Below, piece by piece: positions 45,340-53,947 of a stretch of 64,000 bases of DNA. A model generated the notes under the pieces. That model did not search any database. It saw only the letters and a program-made list of their open reading frames with translations, and was not told the DNA's origin. The stretch comes from Cryptosporangium sp044454545 (GTDB taxonomy: Bacteria; Actinomycetota; Actinomycetes; Mycobacteriales; Cryptosporangiaceae). Position 1 is the first letter of the stretch, and every line of letters starts with the position of its first letter. The translations under genes and the position numbers were made by a program. The stretch is from the NCBI RefSeq assembly GCF_044454545.1, contig NZ_JBITDV010000005.1, positions 124,001 through 188,000 of the forward strand. The letters run 5' to 3'.

Positions 45340-46089
45340 ATGAGAGCCGTGCTGTCGGCAGTGATCCTGCTGTTCGTCGGGTTGGGCCTGCTCGGCTGGG
45401 GCGGGTGGAATCTGGTCGCGAGCACGACCGGCGAGAAGACCACGGCGGTGGTCGAGCAGTGCACGACGACGTACGGCCGGAAGGGCCGCTCCCACACGAC
45501 CTGTACCGGGTCGTGGCAGGAGAGCGGGGTTGCCCAGCGCGGTCAGATCGAGGGCGTCGGTAGCGACGACGAGGGCAAGACCGTGGACGTGCGGGTGCAC
45601 AACGGGGATGCCTACTCGTTCAGCTGGGCCGGCATTCTGGTGCCCGCGTTTTTTGGGGTGTTCATGCTGGTTGGGGCGGGGGTTTGGGCGTTCGCCGCGT
45701 CCAAGGGGCGGAGGAATCGGAGTCCGTCGGCCGGGGCACCGCATCCGGCCCACGCCCAGCCTGGGTACGGGCCGCGCCCGGGCTATCCTCCACCGGGCTA
45801 TCCACAGCCGGGCTACCCGCAACGGGGCTACTCGCAATCGGGCTACCCGGCGCCGGGGTACCCGCCGGCGGCTGGGTACCCGCCTCCGCAGTACGCGGGT
45901 CACCCGCAGCCGCCGGGGTATCCGTCGCAGCCCGTTGGGTATCCGCAGGCTCAGCCCCCGGTTGCCGGCCACGCCGCTCAGCCGGGGTATCCGCCGCCGG
46001 GGTACGCACCCCCGCCCGGGTACCCGCCGCAGCAGCACCCCGGATATCCGCCCGGCCAGTACCCGCCTCCGAGCCATCCCCCGCGCTAG
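45340..46089 (+). CDS. Two-helix membrane protein with Gly-Tyr-Pro repeat tail
   Basis: No family is recognised. The protein has 249 residues: a transmembrane helix at 3-28 (VLSAVILLFVGLGLLGWGGW), an extracytoplasmic segment of about 70 residues with two Cys (QCTTTYGRKGRSHTTC) that could form a disulfide, a second helix (GILVPAFFGVFMLVGAGVWA), then a ~120-residue cytoplasmic tail of repeating PGYPPPGYPQ units. Such tails are common in actinobacterial membrane proteins and are thought to mediate assembly. ATG with GAAGGAAG upstream. Divergent from proS. Confidence 0.8.
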   Translation: MRAVLSAVILLFVGLGLLGWGGWNLVASTTGEKTTAVVEQCTTTYGRKGRSHTTCTGSWQESGVAQRGQIEGVGSDDEGKTVDVRVHNGDAYSFSWAGILVPAFFGVFMLVGAGVWAFAASKGRRNRSPSAGAPHPAHAQPGYGPRPGYPPPGYPQPGYPQRGYSQSGYPAPGYPPAAGYPPPQYAGHPQPPGYPSQPVGYPQAQPPVAGHAAQPGYPPPGYAPPPGYPPQQHPGYPPGQYPPPSHPPR

Positions 46090-46405
46090 CAAGCGCACCA
46101 ACCGCGCGCCCTGCCCACGGCCACCGGCCCGCGGCGTGTCCTACTACTGCAACGGCATTCGTGCGACGGGGTCCCATGATCCGGACTCCGTCTCGTTGAC
46201 TGGGACGACCCGTCTGATTCCCGCACCAAGTCCGGGCGATTCGGCTGGTCATGGGCGAACCATTCGAGGGAACGCCGAGATCGATGGAACATCACCCGCG
46301 CGATAGCACCAGCAACTCTCCATCGACAACCATGTCCGCTGGACCGGTGCATCGGGCAGCGGCCAACTGCCGCTGCCGTACCAACCGCGCCGCGCCGCGA
46401 CCCGG

Positions 46406-46530
46406 CCCTGCGCGAGGCGCGACCGCCCTGCGCGAGGCGCGACCGGCCCTACGCGAGACGCGACCGGCCCTACGCGAGACGCGACCGGCCCTACGCGAGA
46501 CGCGACCGGCCCTACGCGAGACGCGACCGT
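46406..46530. repeat. 21-bp tandem repeat downstream of the LysR gene
   Basis: Six near-identical units of CCCTACGCGAGACGCGACCGG start at 46406 (20 bp), 46426, 46447, 46468, 46489 and 46510; the first two carry G for A at two positions. The array ends five bases before the LysR stop. The surrounding 46,090-46,535 holds no other feature. Each unit contains CGCGAGACGCG, a short self-complementary element. Confidence 0.92.
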
Positions 46531-46535
46531 ATCCC

Positions 46536-47411
46536 CTAAAGAGACGACAGCCGCGCCAGTTCGTCGAACACGGCCACCACCGGCCGACGCTCGTCGTCCC
46601 GCAGACGCACCAGACCCACCTCGACCGGCTCCAACCCCTCGACCGGCACAAACGCGAGATCCGGCTGCCGGTACTGCTCCGCCACGAAACCGGACGTGAT
46701 CGCCATCCCCTTCCCCGCGGCCACGAACGCGCACATCTCCTCGACAGTCCGCACCGCAGGCCCCACGACCCGATACCCGCGTCCGTGCGGCCGCGGCTCA
46801 CCGAGCCAGAAATCCCGATCCACCTCACCCTCCCCCGGGTCCAGAATCGGTTCCTCAGCGAGGTCGTCCAGCGTCACCGACGCCCGCCGCGCCAACGCGT
46901 GCCCGGACGCGAACAGCGCCACCAACGGCGCCCGCACCATCCCCGCGACCACATAGGCCGGAAACACACTGCCGACCCGGTACTGCAGAAACGCCAGATC
47001 CACCCGGCCCGACGACAGCGACGCGTGGTCGTCACCCCAGTCCAGCTGCACCGGGACCATCTCGGCCCCGGCGATCCCGACCGCGGCCCGGGTCAGCGCA
47101 CGCGGCGTGCTGGAGCTGAAGCCGAGAGCGATCAGCGATTGGCCGGCGCGCTGGGCCCGGCTCGCCGCCCGGTCGACCGCGTCCAGGATTCCCCGCGCGT
47201 CCGCGTAGAGCGTCGTCCCCGCCGGGGTCAGGAGCAGCCCGGCTCCCGGGTTCTGCTTGTTGCGGACGAAAAGCAGACAGTCGAGGTGCTGCTCGAGCCG
47301 CGCGATGCTCTGACTCAGCGCCGGCTGCGAGATCCCGAGCCGCACCGCGGCCACCGTGAAGCTCCGCGCGTCCGCGACGCCGACCAGATGCCGCAACTGC
47401 CGCAGCTCCAC
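46536..47411 (-). CDS. LysR-family transcriptional regulator
   Basis: The protein has 291 residues with an N-terminal winged HTH (MELRQLRHLVGVADARSFT, ISQPALSQSIARLEQHL) and a periplasmic-binding-like effector domain. It is divergent from the deaminase-like/monooxygenase/transporter/reductase genes and is therefore their likely regulator. A textbook T-N11-A box lies 20 bp upstream of its GTG start, consistent with autoregulation. The inducer would be the pathway substrate or an intermediate. Confidence 0.93.
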   Translation of the reverse strand: MELRQLRHLVGVADARSFTVAAVRLGISQPALSQSIARLEQHLDCLLFVRNKQNPGAGLLLTPAGTTLYADARGILDAVDRAASRAQRAGQSLIALGFSSSTPRALTRAAVGIAGAEMVPVQLDWGDDHASLSSGRVDLAFLQYRVGSVFPAYVVAGMVRAPLVALFASGHALARRASVTLDDLAEEPILDPGEGEVDRDFWLGEPRPHGRGYRVVGPAVRTVEEMCAFVAAGKGMAITSGFVAEQYRQPDLAFVPVEGLEPVEVGLVRLRDDERRPVVAVFDELARLSSL

Positions 47412-47430
47412 GAGAGCCTGCCTTCCGCAG

Positions 47431-47451
47431 GTTATTGGTGCAGCTTATAAC
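47431..47451. promoter_or_regulatory. LysR-type T-N11-A box
   Basis: GTTAT (47431-47435), 11 bases, then ATAAC (47447-47451) form an interrupted perfect dyad of the classical LysR binding-site type. It lies between the divergent LysR gene (start 47411) and the catabolic operon (start 47505). Confidence 0.7.
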
Positions 47452-47504
47452 AACAGTGACGGCGTCTATTTGCCGTCCGCACAACCCGGGCCGAGACTCC
47501 GAGG

Positions 47505-48488
47505 ATGCCCCGCGACCTGGTCGGCCTTCCGAAGGTGCACGTCCACGTGCATCTGGACGGCTCCTATCCGGTGCGAGCCGTCCGGGCCCTGGCCGGTCGG
47601 CGGGGTACCTCGTTCGACGTGCCGGAGGACTTCCCGGACGTCTGGGAGTTTTTCGACGCCTACAGCACGGTTCCGGAGCTGGTCCGCGGCCTCGACGACC
47701 TCGCGACGCTGTGCGAAGCGCTCGTCCACGCCGAAGCCGCGAACGGCGTCCGGTACCTCGAACCCGCGATCGAGCCCCAGCTCTACGCGCCGAGGCTCGG
47801 TTCTCTTCGGGACGTCACCCGGACGATCGTCGACGCACTCCAACGAGCCGGGGACGACGCCCAGATCCAGGTCGGCGCGAACCTCACGATCAACACCGAC
47901 CAGGACCTGCCGATCGCGCACGACCTCGCGACGCTCGCCGCGAGCTTCGCGGGCCGGGGCGTCACCGCGCTCGGCACGGCCGGATTCGTCGAACCCGCCG
48001 GCCTCGGCCGGTTCCGGGACGCCGCGGAAATCGCGAGATCGGCCGGCCTCCAGATCGTCGCCCACGCCGGTCAGACCGGCGGTCCGGACAGCGTCCGGGA
48101 AGCGCTCGACGACCTCGGCGCGACCCGCCTCTCGCACGGTGTCCGGTCCGTGCAAGACCCTGCCCTCGTGCGACGGCTCGCCGCCGAACGGATCGTCTGC
48201 GACGTGGCCCCGGTCTCCAACGTCCGCCTCGGGATCGTCTCCACGCTGGCCGTCCATCCGGCTCCGACGCTGATCAGAGCCGGTGTGCCGGTGACGCTCA
48301 ACGCCGACGACGAGCTCTGGTTCGGCAGCAGCGTCGTCGACCAGTACCGCGTCGCGCGCGACCTGTGGGGCCTGACCGACGCCCAACTCGCTGACGTCTC
48401 GCGGGCCGGTCTGCTCGTCGAAGGCCTGAGCGAAGACACCCGGAAGAGCTACCGCAGAGCACTCGACGACTGGCTGGACGACCAATGA
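47505..48488 (+). CDS. Adenosine-deaminase-like amidohydrolase with altered active site
   Basis: The protein has 327 residues and the adenosine deaminase fold: metal ligands His14/His16 in HVHLDGS, His187 in VAHAGQ, His211 in SHGVR and Asp268/Asp269 in NADDE. The usual catalytic Glu of HAGE is Gln190 here, and the CPTSN segment reads VAPVSN. The usual G-x-D-x-x-G-x-E substrate segment is replaced by LGTAGFVEPAG. It is unlikely to be a normal adenosine deaminase and may hydrolyse or deaminate another heterocycle, or bind without hydrolysis. Its stop overlaps the monooxygenase start (ATGA). Confidence 0.85.
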   Translation: MPRDLVGLPKVHVHVHLDGSYPVRAVRALAGRRGTSFDVPEDFPDVWEFFDAYSTVPELVRGLDDLATLCEALVHAEAANGVRYLEPAIEPQLYAPRLGSLRDVTRTIVDALQRAGDDAQIQVGANLTINTDQDLPIAHDLATLAASFAGRGVTALGTAGFVEPAGLGRFRDAAEIARSAGLQIVAHAGQTGGPDSVREALDDLGATRLSHGVRSVQDPALVRRLAAERIVCDVAPVSNVRLGIVSTLAVHPAPTLIRAGVPVTLNADDELWFGSSVVDQYRVARDLWGLTDAQLADVSRAGLLVEGLSEDTRKSYRRALDDWLDDQ

Positions 48489-49837
48489 AACAAATCATCC
48501 TCGGCGCCTTCGAGATCAACGGCGTGAATTTGACCAGCCAGGGCGTCTGGGCCCACCCCGAGCAGCAGACGTACCGGTACAAAGAGCTCGGCTACTGGAT
48601 CGAGCTGGCTCGGCTACTCGAGCGCGGCTACTTCGACTTCCTGTTCCTCGCCGACTCCTACGGCTACCCGGTGCTCTACGGCACCACGCCGACCGTCGCC
48701 TTCGAGCAGGCGGTCGAGATCCCGAAGAACGACCCGATGCTGCTCATCCCGGCGCTCGCGGCCGCCACCCGCGACCTCAGCTTCGCGGTCACGTCCTCCA
48801 CCACGTTCGAGCACCCCTACGCCAACGCCCGTCGCTTCGCGACGCTCGACCACCTCACCGGCGGTCGGGTCGCGTGGAACGTGGTCACCACCAGCAGCGC
48901 CGTCGTTTCCGAACTATTCGGACGCGAGACCGTGCCGCACGATCGGCGATACGCGATGGCCCAGGACTACCTCGACCTGAGCTACCAGCTTTTCGAGGGC
49001 TCGTGGGAGGACGGCTCGGTCGTGGCCGACAAGAAGGCCCGCCTGTACGCCGACCCGACGAAGATCCACCCGATCGACCACCACGGACCGTTTTTCAGCT
49101 CGGTGGGCTACTTCAACTGCGAGCCGTCCCCGCAACGCACCCCCGTGCTCGCGCAGGCCGGGGCGTCGGAGTCGGGACGGGCGTTCGCGGCGGCCAACGC
49201 CGAGCTCGTCTTCCTACAGGGCAAGGACGCCGCGATGCTCCGTGATCAGGTCTCCGACCTGCGGCGGCGGACCTCCGAAGCCGGCCGGGGACCGGACGCG
49301 GTCAAGGCGATCTCAGGATTGTCGGTGGTGACTGCTAGAACAAAACCCGAGGCCGAGGCCAAGCTCGAGAGCTACCTCGCGTACGTCGATCCGGACGCTG
49401 CGCGGCTGTACTACGCGAGCATGACCGGCGTCGACCTCAAGGCACTCGACCCGGACGCATCGTTCGCGGACGTGCGCACCGATGGTGGTCGCACCCAGGT
49501 CGAGCGTTACCGGAACAACACCGTCCGGGAAGCCACCGCCGACTTCCTGCGCCGGGGAATGCGTGAGTTCATCCTCGTCGGCACGCCAGAGCAGGTAGCC
49601 GACGAGATCGGGCAGCTGGTCGAAGACACCGGCCTCGACGGGTTCAACTACACGCCGTTCGTGTCGCCGGGCTCGTATCGGGAGTTCGTCGACGATGTCG
49701 TTCCTGCGCTGCAGCGTCGCGGCCTGGTGAAGTCGCAGTACTCGTCCGGCACGTTCCGTGACCGGCTCTTCGGGCATGCCCGGGTGCCGGAAAGCCACCC
49801 GGCTGCACGGTTTCGTTTCGCGGCCGCAAATCAATAG
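48485..49837 (+). CDS. NtaA/SnaA/DszA-family FMN-dependent monooxygenase
   Basis: The protein has 450 residues of the luciferase-like superfamily, long-chain NtaA/DszA branch: GVWAHPEQQTYRYKELGYW, FDFLFLADSYG, SFAVTSSTTFEHPYANARRF, GRVAWNVVTTSSA and SPQRTPVLAQAGASESGRAF. These enzymes use FMNH2 from a separate reductase to cleave C-N or C-S bonds, or oxidise cyclic substrates. No flavin reductase gene is nearby, so one must be supplied elsewhere. It is coupled to the preceding deaminase-like gene and precedes an NCS1 transporter. Confidence 0.92.
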   Translation: MKQIILGAFEINGVNLTSQGVWAHPEQQTYRYKELGYWIELARLLERGYFDFLFLADSYGYPVLYGTTPTVAFEQAVEIPKNDPMLLIPALAAATRDLSFAVTSSTTFEHPYANARRFATLDHLTGGRVAWNVVTTSSAVVSELFGRETVPHDRRYAMAQDYLDLSYQLFEGSWEDGSVVADKKARLYADPTKIHPIDHHGPFFSSVGYFNCEPSPQRTPVLAQAGASESGRAFAAANAELVFLQGKDAAMLRDQVSDLRRRTSEAGRGPDAVKAISGLSVVTARTKPEAEAKLESYLAYVDPDAARLYYASMTGVDLKALDPDASFADVRTDGGRTQVERYRNNTVREATADFLRRGMREFILVGTPEQVADEIGQLVEDTGLDGFNYTPFVSPGSYREFVDDVVPALQRRGLVKSQYSSGTFRDRLFGHARVPESHPAARFRFAAANQ

Positions 49838-49885
49838 TTCGAGCGCATACTCCGTTCACCAAAGCACTCCGTTCGAGGGATCCCC

Positions 49886-51364
49886 ATGACCGATGCAGCC
49901 TTGAGCGTCGAGGTAAACGGCATCAACCAGATCTCGGAGGCCGAGCGAAAAGGCCGGCCGCGCGATCTCTTCTGGCCGTGGTTCGCCGCGAACGTCTCCG
50001 TACTCGCGGTCGCGTACGGCTCGTACGTCCTCGGCTTCGGCCTCTCGCTGTGGCAGGCGGTGCTCGTCGCGGTCGTCGGCGTGGCGCTCTCCAACGCGTT
50101 CGTCGGCATCATCGCGATCGCCGGGAAGCGGGGCTCGGCCCCGACGATGACCCTGACCAGGGCCGCGTTCGGCGTCCGGGGCGGTCGGTTGCCGTCGCTG
50201 ATCTCGTGGCTGCTCACGGTGGGCTGGGAGACGTCGCTCGCAGTGGTGGCAGTGCTCGCGACCGCGACGATCTTCGACCGGCTCGGCGCCGGGGGCGGTA
50301 CCGCGACGAAGGTGCTCGCGCTGATCGTGATCGTGGCGCTGATCGCTATCGGCGGCGCGCTGGGCTTCAACCTGATCATGCGCGCGCAGAAGTGGATCAC
50401 CTGGATCGCCGGGGTGCTGACCGTCGTCTACATGGTGTTCGCCGCGGACGAGATCGACTTCGGGAAGCTCGGCGACCTGCCGTCCGGCTCGGCCGCGGCC
50501 GTGGTCGGCGCGCTGGTGTTCACGATGACCGGCTTCGGGCTGGGCTGGGTGAACGCGGCTGCCGACTACTCCCGCTACCTGCCGCGGTCGTCGTCCACCG
50601 GTGGCGTGGTGTGGTGGACCGCGTTCGGTGCGTCGCTCGCCCCGGCCGTGCTGCTGCTCTTCGGCATTCTGCTGGCCGGCTCGTCCGACAACCTGAACTC
50701 CGCGATCGGCAGCGACCCGGTGGGTGCACTCACCACGATCCTGCCGACGTGGTTCCTGGTGCCGTTCGCGGTGGTGACGATTCTCGGGCTGGTCTCCGGC
50801 GCGATCATGGACGTCTACTCGTCCGGGCTGGCGCTGCTCAACGTCGGGCTGCGGGCGCCGCGGTGGGTCGCCGTGTGCATCGACTCGACGCTGATGCTGA
50901 TCGGCTCGATCTACGTGGTGTTCTTCGCGAACGACTTCCTCGGGCCGTTCCAGGGCTTCCTGATCACGCTGGGCGTCCCGATCGCGGCCTGGTGCGGCAT
51001 CTTCATCGCCGACATCCTGCTGCGGAAGTCCGACTACGCCGAGGAAGACCTGTTCCGACGGGAAGGGCGCTACGGCGACGTGCGCTGGGGGTCGGTCGCG
51101 CTCGTCGTGGTGGCGTCGATCGTCGGCTGGGGGCTGGTGACGAACACGATGGCCTCGTGGCTCGACTGGCAGGGGTACTTCCTGGGCGTGATCGGTGGCA
51201 AGTCCGGCGACTGGGCGTTCGCGAACCTGGGCGTCGTCGTCTCGCTCGCGATCGGGTTCATCGGATACCTGCTGCTGGGACGGGGTGCGGTGCGCGCGCA
51301 GGAGGCGGTGCCGGCTGTGGAAGGCTCGCGTCGAACCACTGCGCAACCTGAGGGTGTGAATTGA
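49886..51364 (+). CDS. NCS1-family nucleobase/cation symporter
   Basis: The protein has 492 residues with about twelve transmembrane helices and NCS1 hallmarks: FWPWFAANVSVLAVAYGSYV, GKRGSAPTMTLTRAAFGVRG, GLGWVNAAADYSRYLP and LVSGAIMDVYSSGLALLNVG. NCS1 carriers import purines, pyrimidines, allantoin, hydantoins or thiamine. Its place in the LysR cluster suggests it brings in the substrate of the neighbouring enzymes. The stop overlaps the reductase start (TGATG). Confidence 0.92.
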   Translation: MTDAALSVEVNGINQISEAERKGRPRDLFWPWFAANVSVLAVAYGSYVLGFGLSLWQAVLVAVVGVALSNAFVGIIAIAGKRGSAPTMTLTRAAFGVRGGRLPSLISWLLTVGWETSLAVVAVLATATIFDRLGAGGGTATKVLALIVIVALIAIGGALGFNLIMRAQKWITWIAGVLTVVYMVFAADEIDFGKLGDLPSGSAAAVVGALVFTMTGFGLGWVNAAADYSRYLPRSSSTGGVVWWTAFGASLAPAVLLLFGILLAGSSDNLNSAIGSDPVGALTTILPTWFLVPFAVVTILGLVSGAIMDVYSSGLALLNVGLRAPRWVAVCIDSTLMLIGSIYVVFFANDFLGPFQGFLITLGVPIAAWCGIFIADILLRKSDYAEEDLFRREGRYGDVRWGSVALVVVASIVGWGLVTNTMASWLDWQGYFLGVIGGKSGDWAFANLGVVVSLAIGFIGYLLLGRGAVRAQEAVPAVEGSRRTTAQPEGVN

Positions 51365-52389
51365 TGGGTTACCAGGCCGACGACGCCCGGTACGAGAAGC
51401 TGCCTTATCGCCGCACGGGCCGGAGCGGCCTGAAGCTGCCGGCGGTCTCGCTCGGGCTCTGGCAGAACTTCGGTGACGAGACGCCGCTGACCACGCAGCG
51501 GGCGATCCTCCGGCGGGCGTTCGATCTGGGCGTCACGCACATCGACCTGGCCAACAACTACGGGCCGCCCTACGGCACCGCCGAGACCAACTTCGGCCGG
51601 ATCTTCGCCGAAGACTTCAAGCCGTACCGCGACGAGCTGGTCATCTCGACGAAGGCCGGGTACGACATGTGGCCCGGCCCGTACGGGGAGTGGGGGTCGC
51701 GCAAGTACGTGCTCGCCAGCCTCGACCAGTCGCTGGAACGGATGGGGCTCGACTACGTCGACATCTTCTACTCGCACCGGTTCGACCCGGAGACGCCGCT
51801 CGAGGAGACGATGGGGGCGCTGCACACCGCGGTGACGTCCGGGCGTGCGCTCTACGCGGGTATCTCCAGCTACTCGCCGGAGCGGACCGCGGAGGCGGCG
51901 CAGATCCTGCGCGAGCTGGGCACTCCGCTGCTGATCCACCAGCCGTCGTACTCGATGCTCAACCGCTGGATCGAGCCGGAACTGCTCGACACGCTCGGCG
52001 ACCTCGGCATCGGGTGCATCGCGTTCTCGCCCCTCGCGCAGGGGCTGCTCACGTCGCGGTACCTCGACGGGATCCCGGCCGACTCGCGGGTGGCGCGCGA
52101 AGGCTCGGCGACGTCGTCGATGCTGACCGACGACCTGCTGGCCCGGGTCCGGTCCCTGAACGAGATCGCCGACGGGCGCGGGCAGACGCTGGCCCAGATG
52201 GCGCTGGCGTGGGCGCTCCGCGACGAGCGGGTCACGTCGGTGCTGGTCGGCGCTTCGAGCGTTGCTCAGCTCGAAGACAACCTGGCCGCGACCCAGAACC
52301 TGTCGTTCACCGAGGCGGAGCTGGCCGACATCGACAAGTACGCGGTCGAGTCCGGCATCGACCTCTGGCGCACGTCCTCGGAGGGCTGA
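51364..52389 (+). CDS. Aldo/keto reductase, YghZ-like
   Basis: The protein has 341 residues and a TIM barrel with the catalytic Tyr in IDLANNYGPPYG, Lys in LVISTKAGYDMW, His in IFYSHRFDPETP, and the NADPH-binding C-terminal SVLVGASSVAQLEDNL. YghZ-type enzymes reduce small aldehydes such as glyceraldehyde 3-phosphate or methylglyoxal. In this cluster it may reduce an aldehyde released from ring cleavage. ATG at 51364 overlaps the transporter stop. Confidence 0.92.
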   Translation: MGYQADDARYEKLPYRRTGRSGLKLPAVSLGLWQNFGDETPLTTQRAILRRAFDLGVTHIDLANNYGPPYGTAETNFGRIFAEDFKPYRDELVISTKAGYDMWPGPYGEWGSRKYVLASLDQSLERMGLDYVDIFYSHRFDPETPLEETMGALHTAVTSGRALYAGISSYSPERTAEAAQILRELGTPLLIHQPSYSMLNRWIEPELLDTLGDLGIGCIAFSPLAQGLLTSRYLDGIPADSRVAREGSATSSMLTDDLLARVRSLNEIADGRGQTLAQMALAWALRDERVTSVLVGASSVAQLEDNLAATQNLSFTEAELADIDKYAVESGIDLWRTSSEG

Positions 52390-52488
52390 GCCCCGCCCAG
52401 CGCCGGGCGCGCGAGCCACCCCGGCCCGCCGCGCCCGCCCTGGGCCCGGGGCCGCCCGACACGCGTCGCCCAGCAGAGGGCACCCGGC

Positions 52489-52655
52489 ACGCGGTGCGGG
52501 GCATCCGGTGCGGGGCACGCGGCACGCGGTGCGGGGCATCCGGTGCGGGACACGCGGTGCGCGGTGCGCAGCACGCGGTGCCCGGTGCGCGGCACGCTAT
52601 GCCCGGCACGCGGTGCCCGGCGCCCGGTGCCCGGTGCGCAGCACGCGGTGCGCAT
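52489..52655. repeat. GC-rich degenerate tandem repeat after the aldo/keto reductase
   Basis: Blocks of CACGCGGTGCGGGGCATC and variants (GCACGCGGTGCCCGGTGCGC) recur for about 170 bp in irregular 9-30 bp periods. No frame is protein-like. The whole 52,390-52,720 gap holds nothing else that I can identify. Confidence 0.7.
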
Positions 52656-52720
52656 TGTTTGCCGACCGGTCGTGCCGCCCTTCCGCCCACCGCGGGCCGC
52701 CGCCATCCACCGGCCATCGC

Positions 52721-53890
52721 TCAGCCCGGCGCGCCGCCTTCGGCCGCTCCCGCGGCAGCATCCTCAGGCGCGGCCGCCGACGCCACGACCGGCGCCACGA
52801 CCGGCGCTCCGCCCCCAGCACCGGCCCGCGCCTCAGGCCCCCCGCCACCGGCGGCTCCGCCACCGACCGCCCCACCACCGACCGCCCCACCACCGACCGC
52901 TCCACGGCCGATCGCTCCGCCGCCGGGCACGCCGACCCCGGCCGGCGCCCTGCCGCCGGCAGCCGAGCCCCCGACAGCCGAGCCGCCAGCAGCCGCACCC
53001 CCAACCGCCGCGCCTCCAGCCGCGGCACCGCCAGCTGCCACACCCCCAACCGCCACACCCCCAGCCGCCGCGCCGCGAGCCGCCGGACCAGCCACCCCAC
53101 CCGCCACCCCAGACGCCGGTGGCCTCGTGCGAGGTAGGAGTCGGCTCGACACCGCCCGGCGCGCCGCCGCCGCCATCACCCCGGCCAGCACTCCGACGCT
53201 CAGCACGGTCAGCGCCAGTCGCCCCGGCACCCCGTCCATCCCGTCCCACAGCGCGTGCAGCACCACCACCCCGACCAACGCCAGCACGAACCGGCGCACC
53301 GCCCGCCCACTCCAGTGCTCCGCCGCCGCGAGCCACAGGGCCACACCGGCGATCCCACCCCAGGCCAGATACGCCGCCGACCCGAAGAACCCCCGCACCA
53401 GCACCGCGTGCGCGGTCGGCCCGACCGAACTCGACGCCGTCACCAGGTACGCAACGGTCTCGGCCGCGACGAACCCGCACCCGGCCGCGGCGCCGGTCAG
53501 CAGTCCGTCGGCGGCCCGCCGCGACGGCAGAGCGAACAGCACCGCCAGCGGCACGAGCATCGTCACTGACACCTTGACCAGCGCGACCGCCAGCCCGGCG
53601 ACGATCCCGAGCGAGTCCAGAACCGGGTACCCGAGCAGGCCGGCGAAGGTCGCGCCGAGCACCGCGCCGGCCAGAGCGGCGAAACCCACCACCCAGGTCG
53701 GCAGCGCGAACCGCATCGATCGCGCCACGCAGCCCACCCAGAACGCGGCCGGTGCGGTGCCCAGACCGATCACCAGCACGGGGGTGACGAGACCGGGCAG
53801 GTCCGACGCGGCGAGGAGGCGTTCCCCCGCGGCGAAGAACCCCGCGCCGATCGCGAGGACAGCGAGCCACAGGTCCCGACGCCACTGCAT
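52721..53890 (-). CDS. PrsW-like membrane protein with Ala/Gly repeat tail
   Basis: The protein has 389 residues. The first ~245 contain about eight transmembrane helices and partial PrsW-type intramembrane protease motifs: FVAAETVAYLV (conserved Glu) and LHALWDGMDG (His...Asp). The EExxK motif expected earlier is not seen, and the second His region reads GSAAYLAWGG. It may therefore be an inactive or divergent member. The last ~130 residues are Ala/Gly/Val repeats of the GGVAAGGAAAGG kind, encoded by short DNA repeats (e.g. around 52,850-52,910). Confidence 0.6.
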   Translation of the reverse strand: MQWRRDLWLAVLAIGAGFFAAGERLLAASDLPGLVTPVLVIGLGTAPAAFWVGCVARSMRFALPTWVVGFAALAGAVLGATFAGLLGYPVLDSLGIVAGLAVALVKVSVTMLVPLAVLFALPSRRAADGLLTGAAAGCGFVAAETVAYLVTASSSVGPTAHAVLVRGFFGSAAYLAWGGIAGVALWLAAAEHWSGRAVRRFVLALVGVVVLHALWDGMDGVPGRLALTVLSVGVLAGVMAAAARRAVSSRLLPRTRPPASGVAGGVAGPAARGAAAGGVAVGGVAAGGAAAGGAAVGGAAAGGSAVGGSAAGGRAPAGVGVPGGGAIGRGAVGGGAVGGGAVGGGAAGGGGPEARAGAGGGAPVVAPVVASAAAPEDAAAGAAEGGAPG

Positions 53891-53947
53891 GTCTCAAATA
53901 CTGACAAAAATGTCGGAGCTTCGCTTTCCCCGAGGGGTGTGTGACCG

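Noticed and set aside
46406..46530. Possible CRISPR array
   Set aside because: The 21-bp units are contiguous without unique spacers.
46251..47450. 399-codon + strand frame over the repeat array and the LysR gene
   Set aside because: Antisense to a conserved LysR gene; His/Arg-rich shadow composition.
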